Of a stretch of DNA of 64,000 bases, positions 1 to 8,900 are shown piece after piece. The DNA is from Chitinophagaceae bacterium UBA7600 (GTDB lineage: Bacteria; Bacteroidota; Bacteroidia; Chitinophagales; Chitinophagaceae), in the NCBI GenBank assembly GCA_002478885.1, contig DLKC01000002.1, positions 1 through 64,000 of the forward strand, read 5' to 3'. Numbering within the stretch: the stretch's first letter is position 1; each line of letters begins with the position of its first letter. The notes under the pieces are model-generated. The model searched no databases and was not told the DNA's origin. It worked only from the letters and a program-made list of their open reading frames with translations. A program made the translations under genes and the position numbers.

Positions 1-2
1 TT

Positions 3-743
3 GGCATGAAATGGATGATGGGGTGGATGCACGACACATTGGATTATTTTAAACTAGATCCCATATTCCGGCAATTCCAGCAGGATAAATTCACTTTCAG
101 CATGATGTACTATTATGATGAAAATTTTATGCTGCCGCTAAGCCACGATGAGGTAGTCCATGGCAAAAGCCCGATGCTTTATAAAATGTCGGGCGATGAA
201 TGGCAAAAATTCGCCAATTTAAGAATGCTTTATACATATATGTTCACGCACCCAGGTGGTAAATTGCTGTTTATGGGCGACGAGTTTGGCGCCACAATAG
301 AATGGAATTATAAAAGCGAACTGCAATGGGAACTGCTGCAGCATGTGAGTCACGGTGGCCTGAAGTTCTGCGTACAAAAACTGAACGAATTACTCAAAAC
401 GCAACCTGCACTGTTCGAAAAACAGTTTGACCAGGGAGGTTTCGAATGGGTCGACCTCAATCACAGAAGTGATTCTGTTGTTGCGTATAAACGAAAAGGA
501 TTAGATGATAAAAATGATATTATCGTTGTCCTGAACATGACTCCTGTAGTGCGCCAAAATTGGGAAGTACATGTGTATGGCAAAGATGAATGGAAAGAAT
601 TATTTAACAGCGACAGCAAAGAGTTTTGGGGAACAGGCGATGTCTTCAACCCGAATATTCATGCAGAAAAAGTAAATGATGAAGATCAGTGGTATAAACT
701 ATACTTGCACCTCCCCGCGTTAAGTGGCATTGTTATAGGTTAA
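3..743 (+). CDS. glgB: 1,4-alpha-glucan branching enzyme, C-terminal part (5' end outside window)
   Basis: This is the C-terminal third of a glycogen branching enzyme, which makes alpha-1,6 branches in glycogen in the cytoplasm. The reading frame is open to the left edge, so the methionine at base 6 is internal. The visible part holds conserved region IV of the GH13 catalytic domain (LPLSHDEVVHGK, about residue 45 of the fragment), the following LLFMGDEFG segment, and a C-terminal all-beta domain with the usual VVLNMTPV stretch. The full enzyme normally has about 630-730 residues, so some 400 residues lie upstream. The stop is followed by a short gap and the next gene on the same strand. Assignment is firm; the N-terminal domains cannot be judged. 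Confidence 0.95.
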   Translation, partial: GMKWMMGWMHDTLDYFKLDPIFRQFQQDKFTFSMMYYYDENFMLPLSHDEVVHGKSPMLYKMSGDEWQKFANLRMLYTYMFTHPGGKLLFMGDEFGATIEWNYKSELQWELLQHVSHGGLKFCVQKLNELLKTQPALFEKQFDQGGFEWVDLNHRSDSVVAYKRKGLDDKNDIIVVLNMTPVVRQNWEVHVYGKDEWKELFNSDSKEFWGTGDVFNPNIHAEKVNDEDQWYKLYLHLPALSGIVIG

Positions 744-826
744 AAACCATTTATAAAAAACAAAGCCCGAAGTTTTTTATAGTTTACAGCTTTACGTATG
801 TTGCGGCCTTTATTCAAAATAGAATA

Positions 827-1753
827 ATGAAAGTGCTGCTCCCCCATTGGCTCAAGAATTCTAAAAACAACCTGGCAATTATCTTTAACAGAAGCGGCGA
901 TATCGTCGACAAAAACGATCTATTTGCCACCACTTTGTCTAGTGCCGACATTCAAAATATCTCAGCCTACTTTTCAGAGGATGAAAATATAGAACTATGG
1001 AATACGGTAAGCTCGTTTGCCGCGCATAACAATGCGCCTAAAAGTTTTTTGGCATGTGCAAATGACCAGAGCGTTTACCAGTGGGAAATAGCGCCATTTA
1101 ATAATGAACTTATTATTGGTATTGCGCAAAAACATGACATTAGCGTCAATAACAGGTTTACACAGATCAACATTCATCATCTTGTTGACAGCTTTATGAA
1201 CAATACCCCCGCATCTGCGTGGATATGCGACGAAACGGGTCATGTAATTACCATGAATAAATACTATCTCTCTTTTGGCGGCTTCAGTACAGATGAGATA
1301 GGGAAAACGTTATGGCAAATGTTTCCGAAGGAACTTGCCGACAGTTACTTTCAAAACAATTGTATTGTTATTCAAAACAACCAGGTATTAAAGACCGAAG
1401 AAATAAGCATCGACAAATCCGGGCATCTGCGGAATTTTCTCGTCTATAAATTTCCGCTCAAAACATTGCAGGGCAAAAAACTTATTGGTGGTTGGGCAGT
1501 GGATATAACAGATCACAAAGCGGCGGAACAAAAAATAACAGCGCACAATCACAAAATAAAAGAGCTAACGTTTCTTCAATCGCACGAAGTTAGAAGGCCT
1601 CTGGCAAACATGCTTGGCCTTATGGAATTAATTAAGCACGACATCGACAGCATAAGCAATGAAAAAATAAAAAACACATTGCACTACATTCAAAAAAGCG
1701 CAGCCGATCTCGACGCTGAATTAAGAAAAGTGATCGATAAATTAATAGAATAA
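827..1753 (+). CDS. PAS domain protein with HisKA-like dimerisation helix but no ATPase domain
   Basis: The protein has 308 residues and no signal peptide or membrane segment. Residues 1-110 resemble a degenerate PAS-like sensor region and about 115-235 a clearer PAS domain ending in GGWAVDITDHKAAEQ, a typical PAS-PAC exit into a helix. Residues 245-305 look like the first helix of a HisKA domain, with LQSHEVRRPLANMLGLMEL around His253, but the protein stops there: no N, G1 or G2 box of a HATPase domain follows. It may therefore be a phospho-acceptor or dimerisation partner for another kinase rather than a kinase itself. The stop lies before an intergenic repeat and a convergent gene, with no ATPase remnant visible downstream, so a recent truncation is not evident. 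Confidence 0.75.
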   Translation: MKVLLPHWLKNSKNNLAIIFNRSGDIVDKNDLFATTLSSADIQNISAYFSEDENIELWNTVSSFAAHNNAPKSFLACANDQSVYQWEIAPFNNELIIGIAQKHDISVNNRFTQINIHHLVDSFMNNTPASAWICDETGHVITMNKYYLSFGGFSTDEIGKTLWQMFPKELADSYFQNNCIVIQNNQVLKTEEISIDKSGHLRNFLVYKFPLKTLQGKKLIGGWAVDITDHKAAEQKITAHNHKIKELTFLQSHEVRRPLANMLGLMELIKHDIDSISNEKIKNTLHYIQKSAADLDAELRKVIDKLIE

Positions 1754-1760
1754 ACAATGT

Positions 1761-1910
1761 ACCCGGCTACAGTAGTTAATGCACCTTTTCTTGCGTCGCA
1801 CACTTGTACTGCAGCATAAAAATGAGCTGGCCGGCCATCGCATCAATCATTCAACAACCAAACACTGAAGTGAGTGACCCAACAGGTGATCAACAGCGAA
1901 CAACAGCCCG
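1761..1910. repeat. Dispersed inverted repeat, copy 1 (two arms, variant right arm)
   Basis: Left arm with the canonical core TTGCGTCGCACACTTGTAC begins at 1791. The right arm GTGAGTGACCCAAC at 1870-1883 is of the variant type. The outer ends are CCGGCT (left) and CAGCCCG (right). It lies between two convergent genes. Confidence 0.85.
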
Positions 1911-1924
1911 TAGGAAAATTCCGA

Positions 1925-3703
1925 CTACATTCTTTCCGGAACATGAATGCCAAGTAAATGCATGGCATTTTTTATTGTTGCCGCGGTAAGTTGCGACAAT
2001 TGTAAACGCAATTGTTGCTTCTTCTGCGATTCAGCATTGGCAATGGAAAATTCGGTATAAAACGAGTTGAATGTTTTTGCAACATTGAAAATATAGATCG
2101 CAAGTTTAGAGGGATCGTGTTCAGCAGCGGCCTCCGCTATCACTGCACCAAACTGTTCAAGACTTACAATAACTGCCTTTTCCAGCGGCAGCAAGGTATT
2201 GTCTGCGGCTATTGAGGAAGAAGGCTGCATTTTTCTTAGCACACTTTTTATTCTCGCATGCGCGTATTGCACAAACGGACCGGTGAAACCATGAAAGTCG
2301 ATGCTTTCTTCCGGGTTAAATACCATGCGCTTTTTGGGGTCAACCCGCAATAAAAAAAATTTCAACGCGCCAAGCCCGATCGTATAATAAAGCTCTTTGA
2401 GCTCACCGGGAGTAAAGTCTTTTACCTTCCCAAGCTCTTCCGTTTTTTGTTTGGCAATCTCGATCATTTCATTCACGAGGTCGTCAGCGTCAACAACGGT
2501 GCCTTCGCGACTTTTCATTTTACCGGTGGGCAGTTCAACCATGCCGTAACTCAAATGATAAATACCATCGGCAGAAGGTAATTGCAATTTTTGTGCAATA
2601 AGTTTTAATACCTTGAAATGATAATTCTGTTCATCCCCCACCACATAAATGCTTTCGTCGCATTTAAACTCATTGTATTTGTTAATAACCAATCCAATGT
2701 CCTGCGTTATATAAACAGAAGTTCCGTCTTTTCTTCTTACAATTTTCCTGTCGAGTCCGTCATCAGTAAGGTCAATCCACACACTGCCGTCCGCGTCCTG
2801 CTCAAAAACACCTTTTGAAAGACCGAGATCAACAAGATCTTTGCCTAACAGATAGGTTTGGCTTTCGTAGTAGGTTTTGTCAAAGTCGCTCCCGATTGTT
2901 TTGTATGTCTCATTAAAACCGCTGTAAACCCAACCATTCATAAGTTGCCACAATTCAATTACTCCTGCCTCTCCCGCCTCCCATTCAACAAGCATTTTTT
3001 GTGCAGCTTTCAAGATCGGCGCTTCCTTTTCAGCAAGTTCCTTTGCAACACCGGAATCTATCAAATCTTTCACTTCTTTTTTATATACATCGTTATACTT
3101 TACATAATATTCTCCAACAAAATGATCGCCTTTGGTGCCGGTTGATTCAGGCGTAGCCCCATTACCAAAAAGCTGCCATGCAATCATACTTTTGCAAATA
3201 TGAATCCCGCGGTCATTAACAATACAGGTTTTTACTACACTATTCCCGTTTGCTTTTAAAATTTCAGCGGTGCTCCAGCCAAGAAAATTATTGCGCAGGT
3301 GACCAAGATGAAGCGGCTTGTTGGTATTGGGAGACGAATATTCAACCATCACTTTTTCTTCTAACGGTTGTTTATAACCAAACTTTTCGTTAGCGAAATT
3401 TTGCTTTAAAAAATCCAGCCAGTACCGGTCGCTTATTACAAGGTTAAGAAAGCCTTTAATAATATTATAGCCGCAAAACAAATGGCCATTTTCGCGAATA
3501 AGCCATTCACCAATTTCATTCCCCAACAAATCTGGCGATTTTTTTAGCAGCTTTACAAAACTGAAGAGTACGATTGTATAGTCTCCTTCAAATTCCGGCT
3601 TGGTGGCATTAACCGTTATGGCCGCTGCATTCAGGTCAATATTGTATAAGGTTCTGATAGACTTAACTGCAGCTTCTTTTATTTCCAGGATAACACTCAT
3701 CAT
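1925..3703 (-). CDS. argS: Arginyl-tRNA synthetase
   Basis: Class I aminoacyl-tRNA synthetase that charges tRNA-Arg in the cytoplasm. Seen: an N-terminal Arg-tRNA-synthetase domain, the HIGH-type signature in PNTNKPLHLGHLRNN, the KMSK counterpart KMKSREG, and the C-terminal DALR anticodon-binding domain ending in LLGIHVPERM. At about 592 residues it has the normal family length. I place the start at 3703 (ATG ATG, 3700 equally possible) because the longer open frame reaching 3742 would include a good promoter -7 box (3719-3726) inside the coding region. The gene converges on the PAS protein, with repeat copy 1 between them, and is transcribed alone. Confidence 0.95.
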   Translation of the reverse strand: MMSVILEIKEAAVKSIRTLYNIDLNAAAITVNATKPEFEGDYTIVLFSFVKLLKKSPDLLGNEIGEWLIRENGHLFCGYNIIKGFLNLVISDRYWLDFLKQNFANEKFGYKQPLEEKVMVEYSSPNTNKPLHLGHLRNNFLGWSTAEILKANGNSVVKTCIVNDRGIHICKSMIAWQLFGNGATPESTGTKGDHFVGEYYVKYNDVYKKEVKDLIDSGVAKELAEKEAPILKAAQKMLVEWEAGEAGVIELWQLMNGWVYSGFNETYKTIGSDFDKTYYESQTYLLGKDLVDLGLSKGVFEQDADGSVWIDLTDDGLDRKIVRRKDGTSVYITQDIGLVINKYNEFKCDESIYVVGDEQNYHFKVLKLIAQKLQLPSADGIYHLSYGMVELPTGKMKSREGTVVDADDLVNEMIEIAKQKTEELGKVKDFTPGELKELYYTIGLGALKFFLLRVDPKKRMVFNPEESIDFHGFTGPFVQYAHARIKSVLRKMQPSSSIAADNTLLPLEKAVIVSLEQFGAVIAEAAAEHDPSKLAIYIFNVAKTFNSFYTEFSIANAESQKKQQLRLQLSQLTAATIKNAMHLLGIHVPERM

Positions 3704-3718
3704 TTGTTGTTTGGGCGG

Positions 3719-3750
3719 CAAAAGTAACAAATGAAAAGCCAAGTGTCAAG
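3719..3750 (-). promoter_or_regulatory. Bacteroidota-type promoter of argS
   Basis: On the minus strand CTTG (3747-3750) is followed after 20 bases by TACTTTTG (3719-3726), an exact TAnnTTTG -7 box. Transcription would start about 10 bases before the ATG pair at 3703/3700, which supports the shorter start. Confidence 0.55.
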
Positions 3751-3839
3751 TTTGTCCATCACTTAAACATGCAGGCAAAAGTCAAGGGGGAACAATTAAC
3801 AGCTACAAAAAACCATTCTGCATATCTTCGCCGCCGTTT

Positions 3840-4337
3840 ATGATAAAATTGCATCACTGGCTAAAGAAGACCATTTTGCAGGTAGTGGATTATTTTTATC
3901 CTTTTTTCAAAAAGATAATGCCACTGCAAACCTTTCGCTATGCGGCATGTGGCGGCGGTAACATGGCGCTGAATATATTTATTTATTTTATCACTTACCA
4001 CTATGTTTTCCTCGAGCAGAATATAACTACTCCAATAAGTGTTATAAGCCCGCATATCGCGGCCTATATCGTGTCATTCTGTTTTACATTTCCCATCGGG
4101 TTTTATCTGAGCATGTTCGTGGTGTTCCCCGAGTCATCACTGCGGCGGCGCATCCAGCTTTTTCGTTATTTTGTTGTGGCGATGATCTGTATTGGGCTTA
4201 ACTATTTTTTCCTCAAGTTGTTCGTAGAAACCTTCCACTGGTATCCCACACCTTCTCTTATGGTTACCACGGTGCTTGTGGTAGCCTTTAGCTATATTTC
4301 CCAGCGGCATTATTCGTTCAAAAAGAACGTGGCCTAA
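3840..4337 (+). CDS. GtrA-like membrane protein
   Basis: A 165-residue integral membrane protein with about four hydrophobic segments (about residues 38-58, 68-95, 108-128 and 138-155). The end SYISQRHYSFKK matches the closing motif of the GtrA family (PF04138), small four-helix proteins thought to help move lipid-linked sugars for cell-surface polysaccharide. The N-terminal 30 residues are amphipathic and basic. It is divergent from argS and 63 bases upstream of a hydrolase gene that appears to have its own -7 box. The substrate cannot be told from the sequence. Confidence 0.75.
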   Translation: MIKLHHWLKKTILQVVDYFYPFFKKIMPLQTFRYAACGGGNMALNIFIYFITYHYVFLEQNITTPISVISPHIAAYIVSFCFTFPIGFYLSMFVVFPESSLRRRIQLFRYFVVAMICIGLNYFFLKLFVETFHWYPTPSLMVTTVLVVAFSYISQRHYSFKKNVA

Positions 4338-4368
4338 AACGCTAACATTTCAATAATAAATAACCCGT

Positions 4369-4376
4369 TAATTTTG
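4369..4376 (+). promoter_or_regulatory. Possible -7 box for the hydrolase gene at 4401
   Basis: TAATTTTG matches TAnnTTTG exactly and lies 25 bases before the ATG. No good TTTG element is seen at the expected spacing, so only the -7 half is supported. Confidence 0.3.
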
Positions 4377-4400
4377 AAAGGATAATTTCATTAAACCTTT

Positions 4401-5309
4401 ATGGTGAAAAAGTGGCTCATGAGAATATTCGTTACACTTGCAGTTATCGCTTTTTCATGGATCGTATTCGCCCAAAGCTGCATGAAATTCAGAACGAGCG
4501 ACAGTCTCGCGAAATCACAGTTCGAAGAAAAATCGATCCCGTTTAAAGGATCATATTTTAAAGCAAATAGCACCACTTTACATTACGTAGAGGCATCGAG
4601 AGACAGCAGCCTGCCTTTGCTCATTTTCGTGCACGGTTCTCCCGGCAGCTGGGATGCCTTTGATCCGTATTTAAAAGACAGCATGCTGCTGTTGCACTAT
4701 GGTATCATAAGTATCGATCGCCCGGGATTTGGTTACAGCGATTTTGGCAAAGCGCAAAATCTTGATCAACAAGCAAAAGAAATAAGCCTGTTACTGCATC
4801 ACCTCTCCAATGGCAAGCCCATATGTCTTGTCGGCCACAGTCTCGGCGGGCCAATGGTGGTAAAACTTGTTGCCGACAATCCCGATTTACCGATCAATAA
4901 CCTTGTTATACTTGCAGGCTCCCTCGATCCCTCTGAAGAAAAGCCTGAAGGCTGGCGCAATACACTTGACCGAACACCGCTGCGCTACCTGCTTCCCGGC
5001 GCCATGCGGCCAAGCAACGCAGAATTGCTCATGTTTAAACAGGATGTTAATGAAATGCCCGAAGCACTTTCGAAGGTCAGGTGTAGAGTACTGATCATGC
5101 AGGGGAAAAAAGATACATTCGTTCCGCCCGGGAACGCCACTTATGCGCAGCAACATCTTACCCATGCAAGTAAAGTAAGGATAGTTTGGTTTGAAGATGA
5201 AAATCACTTTATTCCCTGGACAAAATTCAATGACATACGTGATTCGCTTTTAACGCTTAACTTGAATGAACCCGTCACCCCTCCCCGACCCGAAAAACGA
5301 GGCAGGTAA
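4401..5309 (+). CDS. Alpha/beta hydrolase, membrane-anchored or exported
   Basis: A 302-residue alpha/beta hydrolase fold protein. Seen: an N-terminal hydrophobic segment (about residues 5-25) ending FAQSC, which may be a signal peptide or a non-classical lipobox; the oxyanion stretch VHGSPGSWDAF; the family motif IDRPGFGYSD; the nucleophile elbow GHSLGG; a late Asp in GKKDTFVPP; and the catalytic His in DENHFIPW. The catalytic triad is therefore complete. It probably acts on an ester or similar bond in the periplasm or at a membrane; the substrate is unknown. The C-terminus ends in a basic tail PPRPEKRGR. Repeat copy 2 lies directly after the stop. Confidence 0.85.
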   Translation: MVKKWLMRIFVTLAVIAFSWIVFAQSCMKFRTSDSLAKSQFEEKSIPFKGSYFKANSTTLHYVEASRDSSLPLLIFVHGSPGSWDAFDPYLKDSMLLLHYGIISIDRPGFGYSDFGKAQNLDQQAKEISLLLHHLSNGKPICLVGHSLGGPMVVKLVADNPDLPINNLVILAGSLDPSEEKPEGWRNTLDRTPLRYLLPGAMRPSNAELLMFKQDVNEMPEALSKVRCRVLIMQGKKDTFVPPGNATYAQQHLTHASKVRIVWFEDENHFIPWTKFNDIRDSLLTLNLNEPVTPPRPEKRGR

Positions 5310-5325
5310 TGTTTTGCATTTTCAT

Positions 5326-5380
5326 GGATCCAGCAGTTTAGCGTATAGCATCTTCGTTGCGTCGCACTCTTCAGCACCTG
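5326..5380. repeat. Dispersed repeat, copy 2 (single left arm)
   Basis: Canonical core GTTGCGTCGCACTCTTCAGC at 5356. No facing right arm was found before the next gene. The rest of the 445-base gap up to 5755 is AT-rich and holds nothing else I recognise. Confidence 0.75.
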
Positions 5381-5754
5381 ATCTTTGTGCACCAAAGCCT
5401 TTACAATACTTAATTCTGCTTTGGTAATCCCCGTTTACGATCACCCCTTTTTTACTCTTTAGGTTAACCGCGTTTCAACACAAGCTCTGGATTATTTCAA
5501 TTATTTTTAAACTATGATTAATCTCATAGAAATATACATTCATTTATAAAATCTTTGTATGGACATAAGCAATCAGGCGAGCTTAGAAACAAAAAAATAA
5601 ACATTTGCGTCATCCGGAATTGTGATGAAAAACACCGAAAAAAAGTACCAAAATAATTGATGATAAATGCGGAATTTCTGGAAAAAAAATTTACATTTAA
5701 ACAGCATATAAAACCGACGAACCGCCGGAATTTTTTCACCTAAAATTTAATCCC

Positions 5755-6132
5755 ATGGTTCAGACTGACATCTCACAGCTTACGAAGGAGTGCAATACCT
5801 GGAGAGAGCAACTACATTCCTTCCGCGATGAGTTTAACCAATTAAAAAATCAATTGCAAAACGTAGCAAACAAATCCCTCTCCAAAGATCAGCTTACCGA
5901 CCTGGAACACTTTCAAAATCAACTTCACATTCAGCTTATCAACATCCACGATCTTAAGCAGTCGGTAAAAGCTCACGACAAAAAAGTACATTTTGAAGTC
6001 TCGGACAGTTCAGGGCTCACAGAAGAAACTTATGCAGATCATGAACATCTTTACGAAGACTATCAAACGCTGGAACACACGCTGGGCGATCTTCGAAAAG
6101 AATTTAACAGCTTCATTGGAAACCTGCAATAA
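5755..6132 (+). CDS. Hypothetical coiled-coil protein
   Basis: A 125-residue soluble, charged protein with no signal peptide. Residues 1-65 and 85-125 have heptad-like spacing of Leu and other hydrophobics (for example ECNTWREQLHSFRDEFNQL and DYQTLEHTLGDLRKEFNSF), suggesting two antiparallel helices forming a coiled coil, joined by an acidic link. I do not recognise the family. It stands alone between two long intergenic stretches. The codon choice looks like that of its neighbours and the frame is clean, so it is probably real. Confidence 0.6.
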   Translation: MVQTDISQLTKECNTWREQLHSFRDEFNQLKNQLQNVANKSLSKDQLTDLEHFQNQLHIQLINIHDLKQSVKAHDKKVHFEVSDSSGLTEETYADHEHLYEDYQTLEHTLGDLRKEFNSFIGNLQ

Positions 6133-6390
6133 GCAGCATTTCCTGACCCTTACCCCAATGTTTATTTTAGTTTATTGATTAACGATTGTACCGCCGGCCA
6201 AACCCCGACGTATGCATCTATTTTCTCAACCGGAATAAAATGATTTATCAAAAACTGTTTACCGCATAAAATACAACGGTTGGTATAACAGCTCTTGCCT
6301 TGCACAAATAAAAGTTGTTGTGTTGTTGAAACGATGCCAGGCTTTCAGCAAGCATCTTTCCCGACATTCAAAATTGCTGAATAGTATTTC

Positions 6391-6447
6391 TACAGTACAA
6401 GAGTGCGACGCAAGTAAAGATGATAAAAGCATCTGCAGTTCGGCTCC
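6391..6447. repeat. Dispersed repeat, copy 3 (single right arm)
   Basis: Right arm GTACAAGAGTGCGACGCAAG followed by GCATCTGCAGTTCGGCTCC. No clear left arm lies upstream in the 358-base gap, where I see nothing else. Confidence 0.75.
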
Positions 6448-6490
6448 AAAAATTCCGGCAACATTTTATAACTTTTAAAATCAATTTGTC

Positions 6491-8626
6491 ATGGCAGAAT
6501 TCGATACCTCACACGTAAAAAGCATTGTCTTGCTGGGCCACGCAGGCTCTGGTAAGACAACGTTAGCGGAGTGCATGCTCTATGAAGCAGGCCTTATTAC
6601 CCGCCGGGGAACAATCGCAGAAAAAAATACTACAGGAGATTACCACGAACTGGAACAGGAACGTGGTAATTCTATTTTTAGCAAGCTCATGCACAGTAAA
6701 TGGCGTGGCTACAAGATTAATATTATCGACACGCCGGGCTATGACGATTTTACCGGCGAAGTAATTTCGGCACTACGTGTTGCAGATACAGGCGTCATGC
6801 TCATCAATGCTGCAATGGGCGTCGAAGTTTCGACTGATATTATATGGGAATACACCGAACGTTTTAAAACACCGATGATCTTTGCAATCAACAAACTTGA
6901 TGACGACCGGGCCGATTTTGACAAGACGGTAGCGGAAATAAAAAATCACTTTGGCAATAAGGTTTTGGTGGTGCAATACCCAAGGCAGCAGGGCTCTGGC
7001 TTTCACGAAATTATTGATGTGCTGCGCATGACCATGTATAAGTTTAAAGACAGTGGTGGCAAGCCAGAGAAAATGCCTATACCAGACGATGAAAAAGCAA
7101 GGGCAGATGAATTACACAAAGAGCTGATCGAAGGCATTGCAAGCAACGACGAGAGCCTGATGGAAAAATATTTCGACAAAGGCGAACTCGATGAAGATGA
7201 AATGAAGACCGGCCTTAAAAAAGCCATGATCAACCATGATTTATTTCCACTATTCTGCCTTTCTGCAGAACGAAATATGGGCAGCGGAAGGTTGATGGGC
7301 TTTATTGATAATGTTTGTCCCAGCGCAAACGAAATGCCGCCTCAAACGACCAAGAGCGGAAACAAACTAGAATGCGATGCCAACGGCCCGGCATGCATTT
7401 TTATTTACAAAACAGTGAGCGAACCACATGTTGGCGACCTTTCTTATTTCAAAGTCTTTTCGGGTACTATAAAAAGCGGTATGGAGCTCGAAAACGAAAG
7501 CACGGGCGTTGTTGAAAAGATCAACCAGTTGTTTTTGGTTGAAGGCAACAAACGCATTCCAACAAACGAACTGGCAGCAGGCGATATAGGCGCAACGCTT
7601 AAACTTAGAAATACACACGTGAACAACACACTGCATATTAAAGGAAAAAACTACGAGTTAAATCCCATAGAATTTCCTGCACCTAATATGACGGTTGCAA
7701 TTGAAACGGTAAAAAAAGGTGAAGAAGAAAAGCTGTCGCTTGCGCTGCACCAGTTAAAAGAAGAAGACCCCACCATCATCATCGAGCATTCGCAGGAGCT
7801 AAAACAATTGTTGATTCATAGCCAGGGCGACATGCACCTGGCTGTAGCCAAATGGAAGATCGAACATATTCATAAGCTTGAAGTAAAATTCAGTAAGCCA
7901 CGCATCCCTTACCGCGAAACCATTCGAAAAATGGCAGAATCAAGCTACAGGCATAAAAAGCAAAGCGGCGGCGCAGGACAATTCGGAGAAGTATTTATGC
8001 GCATTGAGCCCTGGTACGATGGCATGCCCGATCCAGCTGGCCTCAATGTTCGTGGACGTGACACTTACGACCTCGACTGGGGCGGAAAGCTTGTGTTTTA
8101 TAACTGCATTGTTGGCGGCGCCATCGATGCACGCTTTCTCCCGTCCATCATGAAAGGTGTAATGGAAAAAATGCAGAACGGTCCGCTTACCGGCAGCTAC
8201 GTACGCGATGTAAGGGTTAGTGTTTACGATGGTAAAATGCACCCGGTCGACAGCAATGATATTTCCTTTAAAATTGCCGGATTGCAGGCCTTCAGGCAAG
8301 CTTTCCAGTTGGCCGATCCCCAGATATTGGAACCGATTTACCAGGTTGAAGTCTTATGTCCCGATGATATCACGGGTGCGGTAATGGGCGACCTTCAAAC
8401 ACGCAGGGCGATCGTTGAGGGTATCGAAGCCGAAGGGCATTTTCAAAAGGTGATCGCAAAAGTGCCGTTATCTGAAATGGAGGGTTATTCATCCTCTCTT
8501 CGCAGCATTACCCAAGGCCGGGCGAAATTCAAAAGCGCGTACTTTGAGTATGCACCCGTAAGCTTTGACCTTCAGAAAAAGCTCGCCGAAGAGTATGGTA
8601 AAACGGCAAAAGAAGAATACGTTTAG
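6491..8626 (+). CDS. Elongation factor G-like translational GTPase (EF-G paralogue)
   Basis: A 711-residue protein with the full EF-G domain order: GTPase domain, domain II, and domains III-V. The P-loop at residues 16-23 is GHAGSGKT instead of the AHIDAGKT form of canonical translocase. DTPGYDDF is the G3 motif and NKLD the G4 motif. Domain IV includes KKQSGGAGQFGEV, the stretch matching the conserved GGQGQFG(H)V region. The GHAGSGKT P-loop marks the EF-G-like/EF-G2 subgroup, whose members can bind ribosomes but do not replace the main factor; the function here is unproven. It is monocistronic, with a strong terminator at 8648-8679, and is not next to rpsL/rpsG, where the main fusA usually lies. 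Confidence 0.9.
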   Translation: MAEFDTSHVKSIVLLGHAGSGKTTLAECMLYEAGLITRRGTIAEKNTTGDYHELEQERGNSIFSKLMHSKWRGYKINIIDTPGYDDFTGEVISALRVADTGVMLINAAMGVEVSTDIIWEYTERFKTPMIFAINKLDDDRADFDKTVAEIKNHFGNKVLVVQYPRQQGSGFHEIIDVLRMTMYKFKDSGGKPEKMPIPDDEKARADELHKELIEGIASNDESLMEKYFDKGELDEDEMKTGLKKAMINHDLFPLFCLSAERNMGSGRLMGFIDNVCPSANEMPPQTTKSGNKLECDANGPACIFIYKTVSEPHVGDLSYFKVFSGTIKSGMELENESTGVVEKINQLFLVEGNKRIPTNELAAGDIGATLKLRNTHVNNTLHIKGKNYELNPIEFPAPNMTVAIETVKKGEEEKLSLALHQLKEEDPTIIIEHSQELKQLLIHSQGDMHLAVAKWKIEHIHKLEVKFSKPRIPYRETIRKMAESSYRHKKQSGGAGQFGEVFMRIEPWYDGMPDPAGLNVRGRDTYDLDWGGKLVFYNCIVGGAIDARFLPSIMKGVMEKMQNGPLTGSYVRDVRVSVYDGKMHPVDSNDISFKIAGLQAFRQAFQLADPQILEPIYQVEVLCPDDITGAVMGDLQTRRAIVEGIEAEGHFQKVIAKVPLSEMEGYSSSLRSITQGRAKFKSAYFEYAPVSFDLQKKLAEEYGKTAKEEYV

Positions 8627-8647
8627 TTATTAGCCCATTTATACACG

Positions 8648-8679
8648 AAAGAACAGGGAGGTTTGCCTCTTTGTTCTTT
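8648..8679 (+). terminator. Rho-independent terminator after the EF-G paralogue
   Basis: Stem AAAGAACA/TGTTCTTT extended by an inner GAGG/CCTC pairing and followed by a run of T. Confidence 0.85.
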
Positions 8680-8689
8680 TTTTATGTAC

Positions 8690-8854
8690 CCAGCTTCAGC
8701 TAAGCATTATGCTTCTGTTGCGTCGCACTCTTGTGCTACCTGATCACGCGTCGGCATGGTTGACCAATTCCACTTTTGCATTCTGGCTGAACAGCGATCC
8801 AACTGCACAAGAGTGCGACGCAACAAAGGTTGATGCATGCACTGCAGCCCGTGC
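8690..8854. repeat. Dispersed inverted repeat, copy 4 (two perfect arms)
   Basis: Left core GTTGCGTCGCACTCTTGTGC (from 8717) and right core GCACAAGAGTGCGACGCAAC (ending 8824) are exact reverse complements over 20 bases. The outer ends are CAGCTTCAG and CTGCAGCCCG. The copy fills the space between terminator and next gene. Confidence 0.95.
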
Positions 8855-8900
8855 CAAAATATTTACCGTTTCGTGTTTTACATTTACATAAATTCATTGC

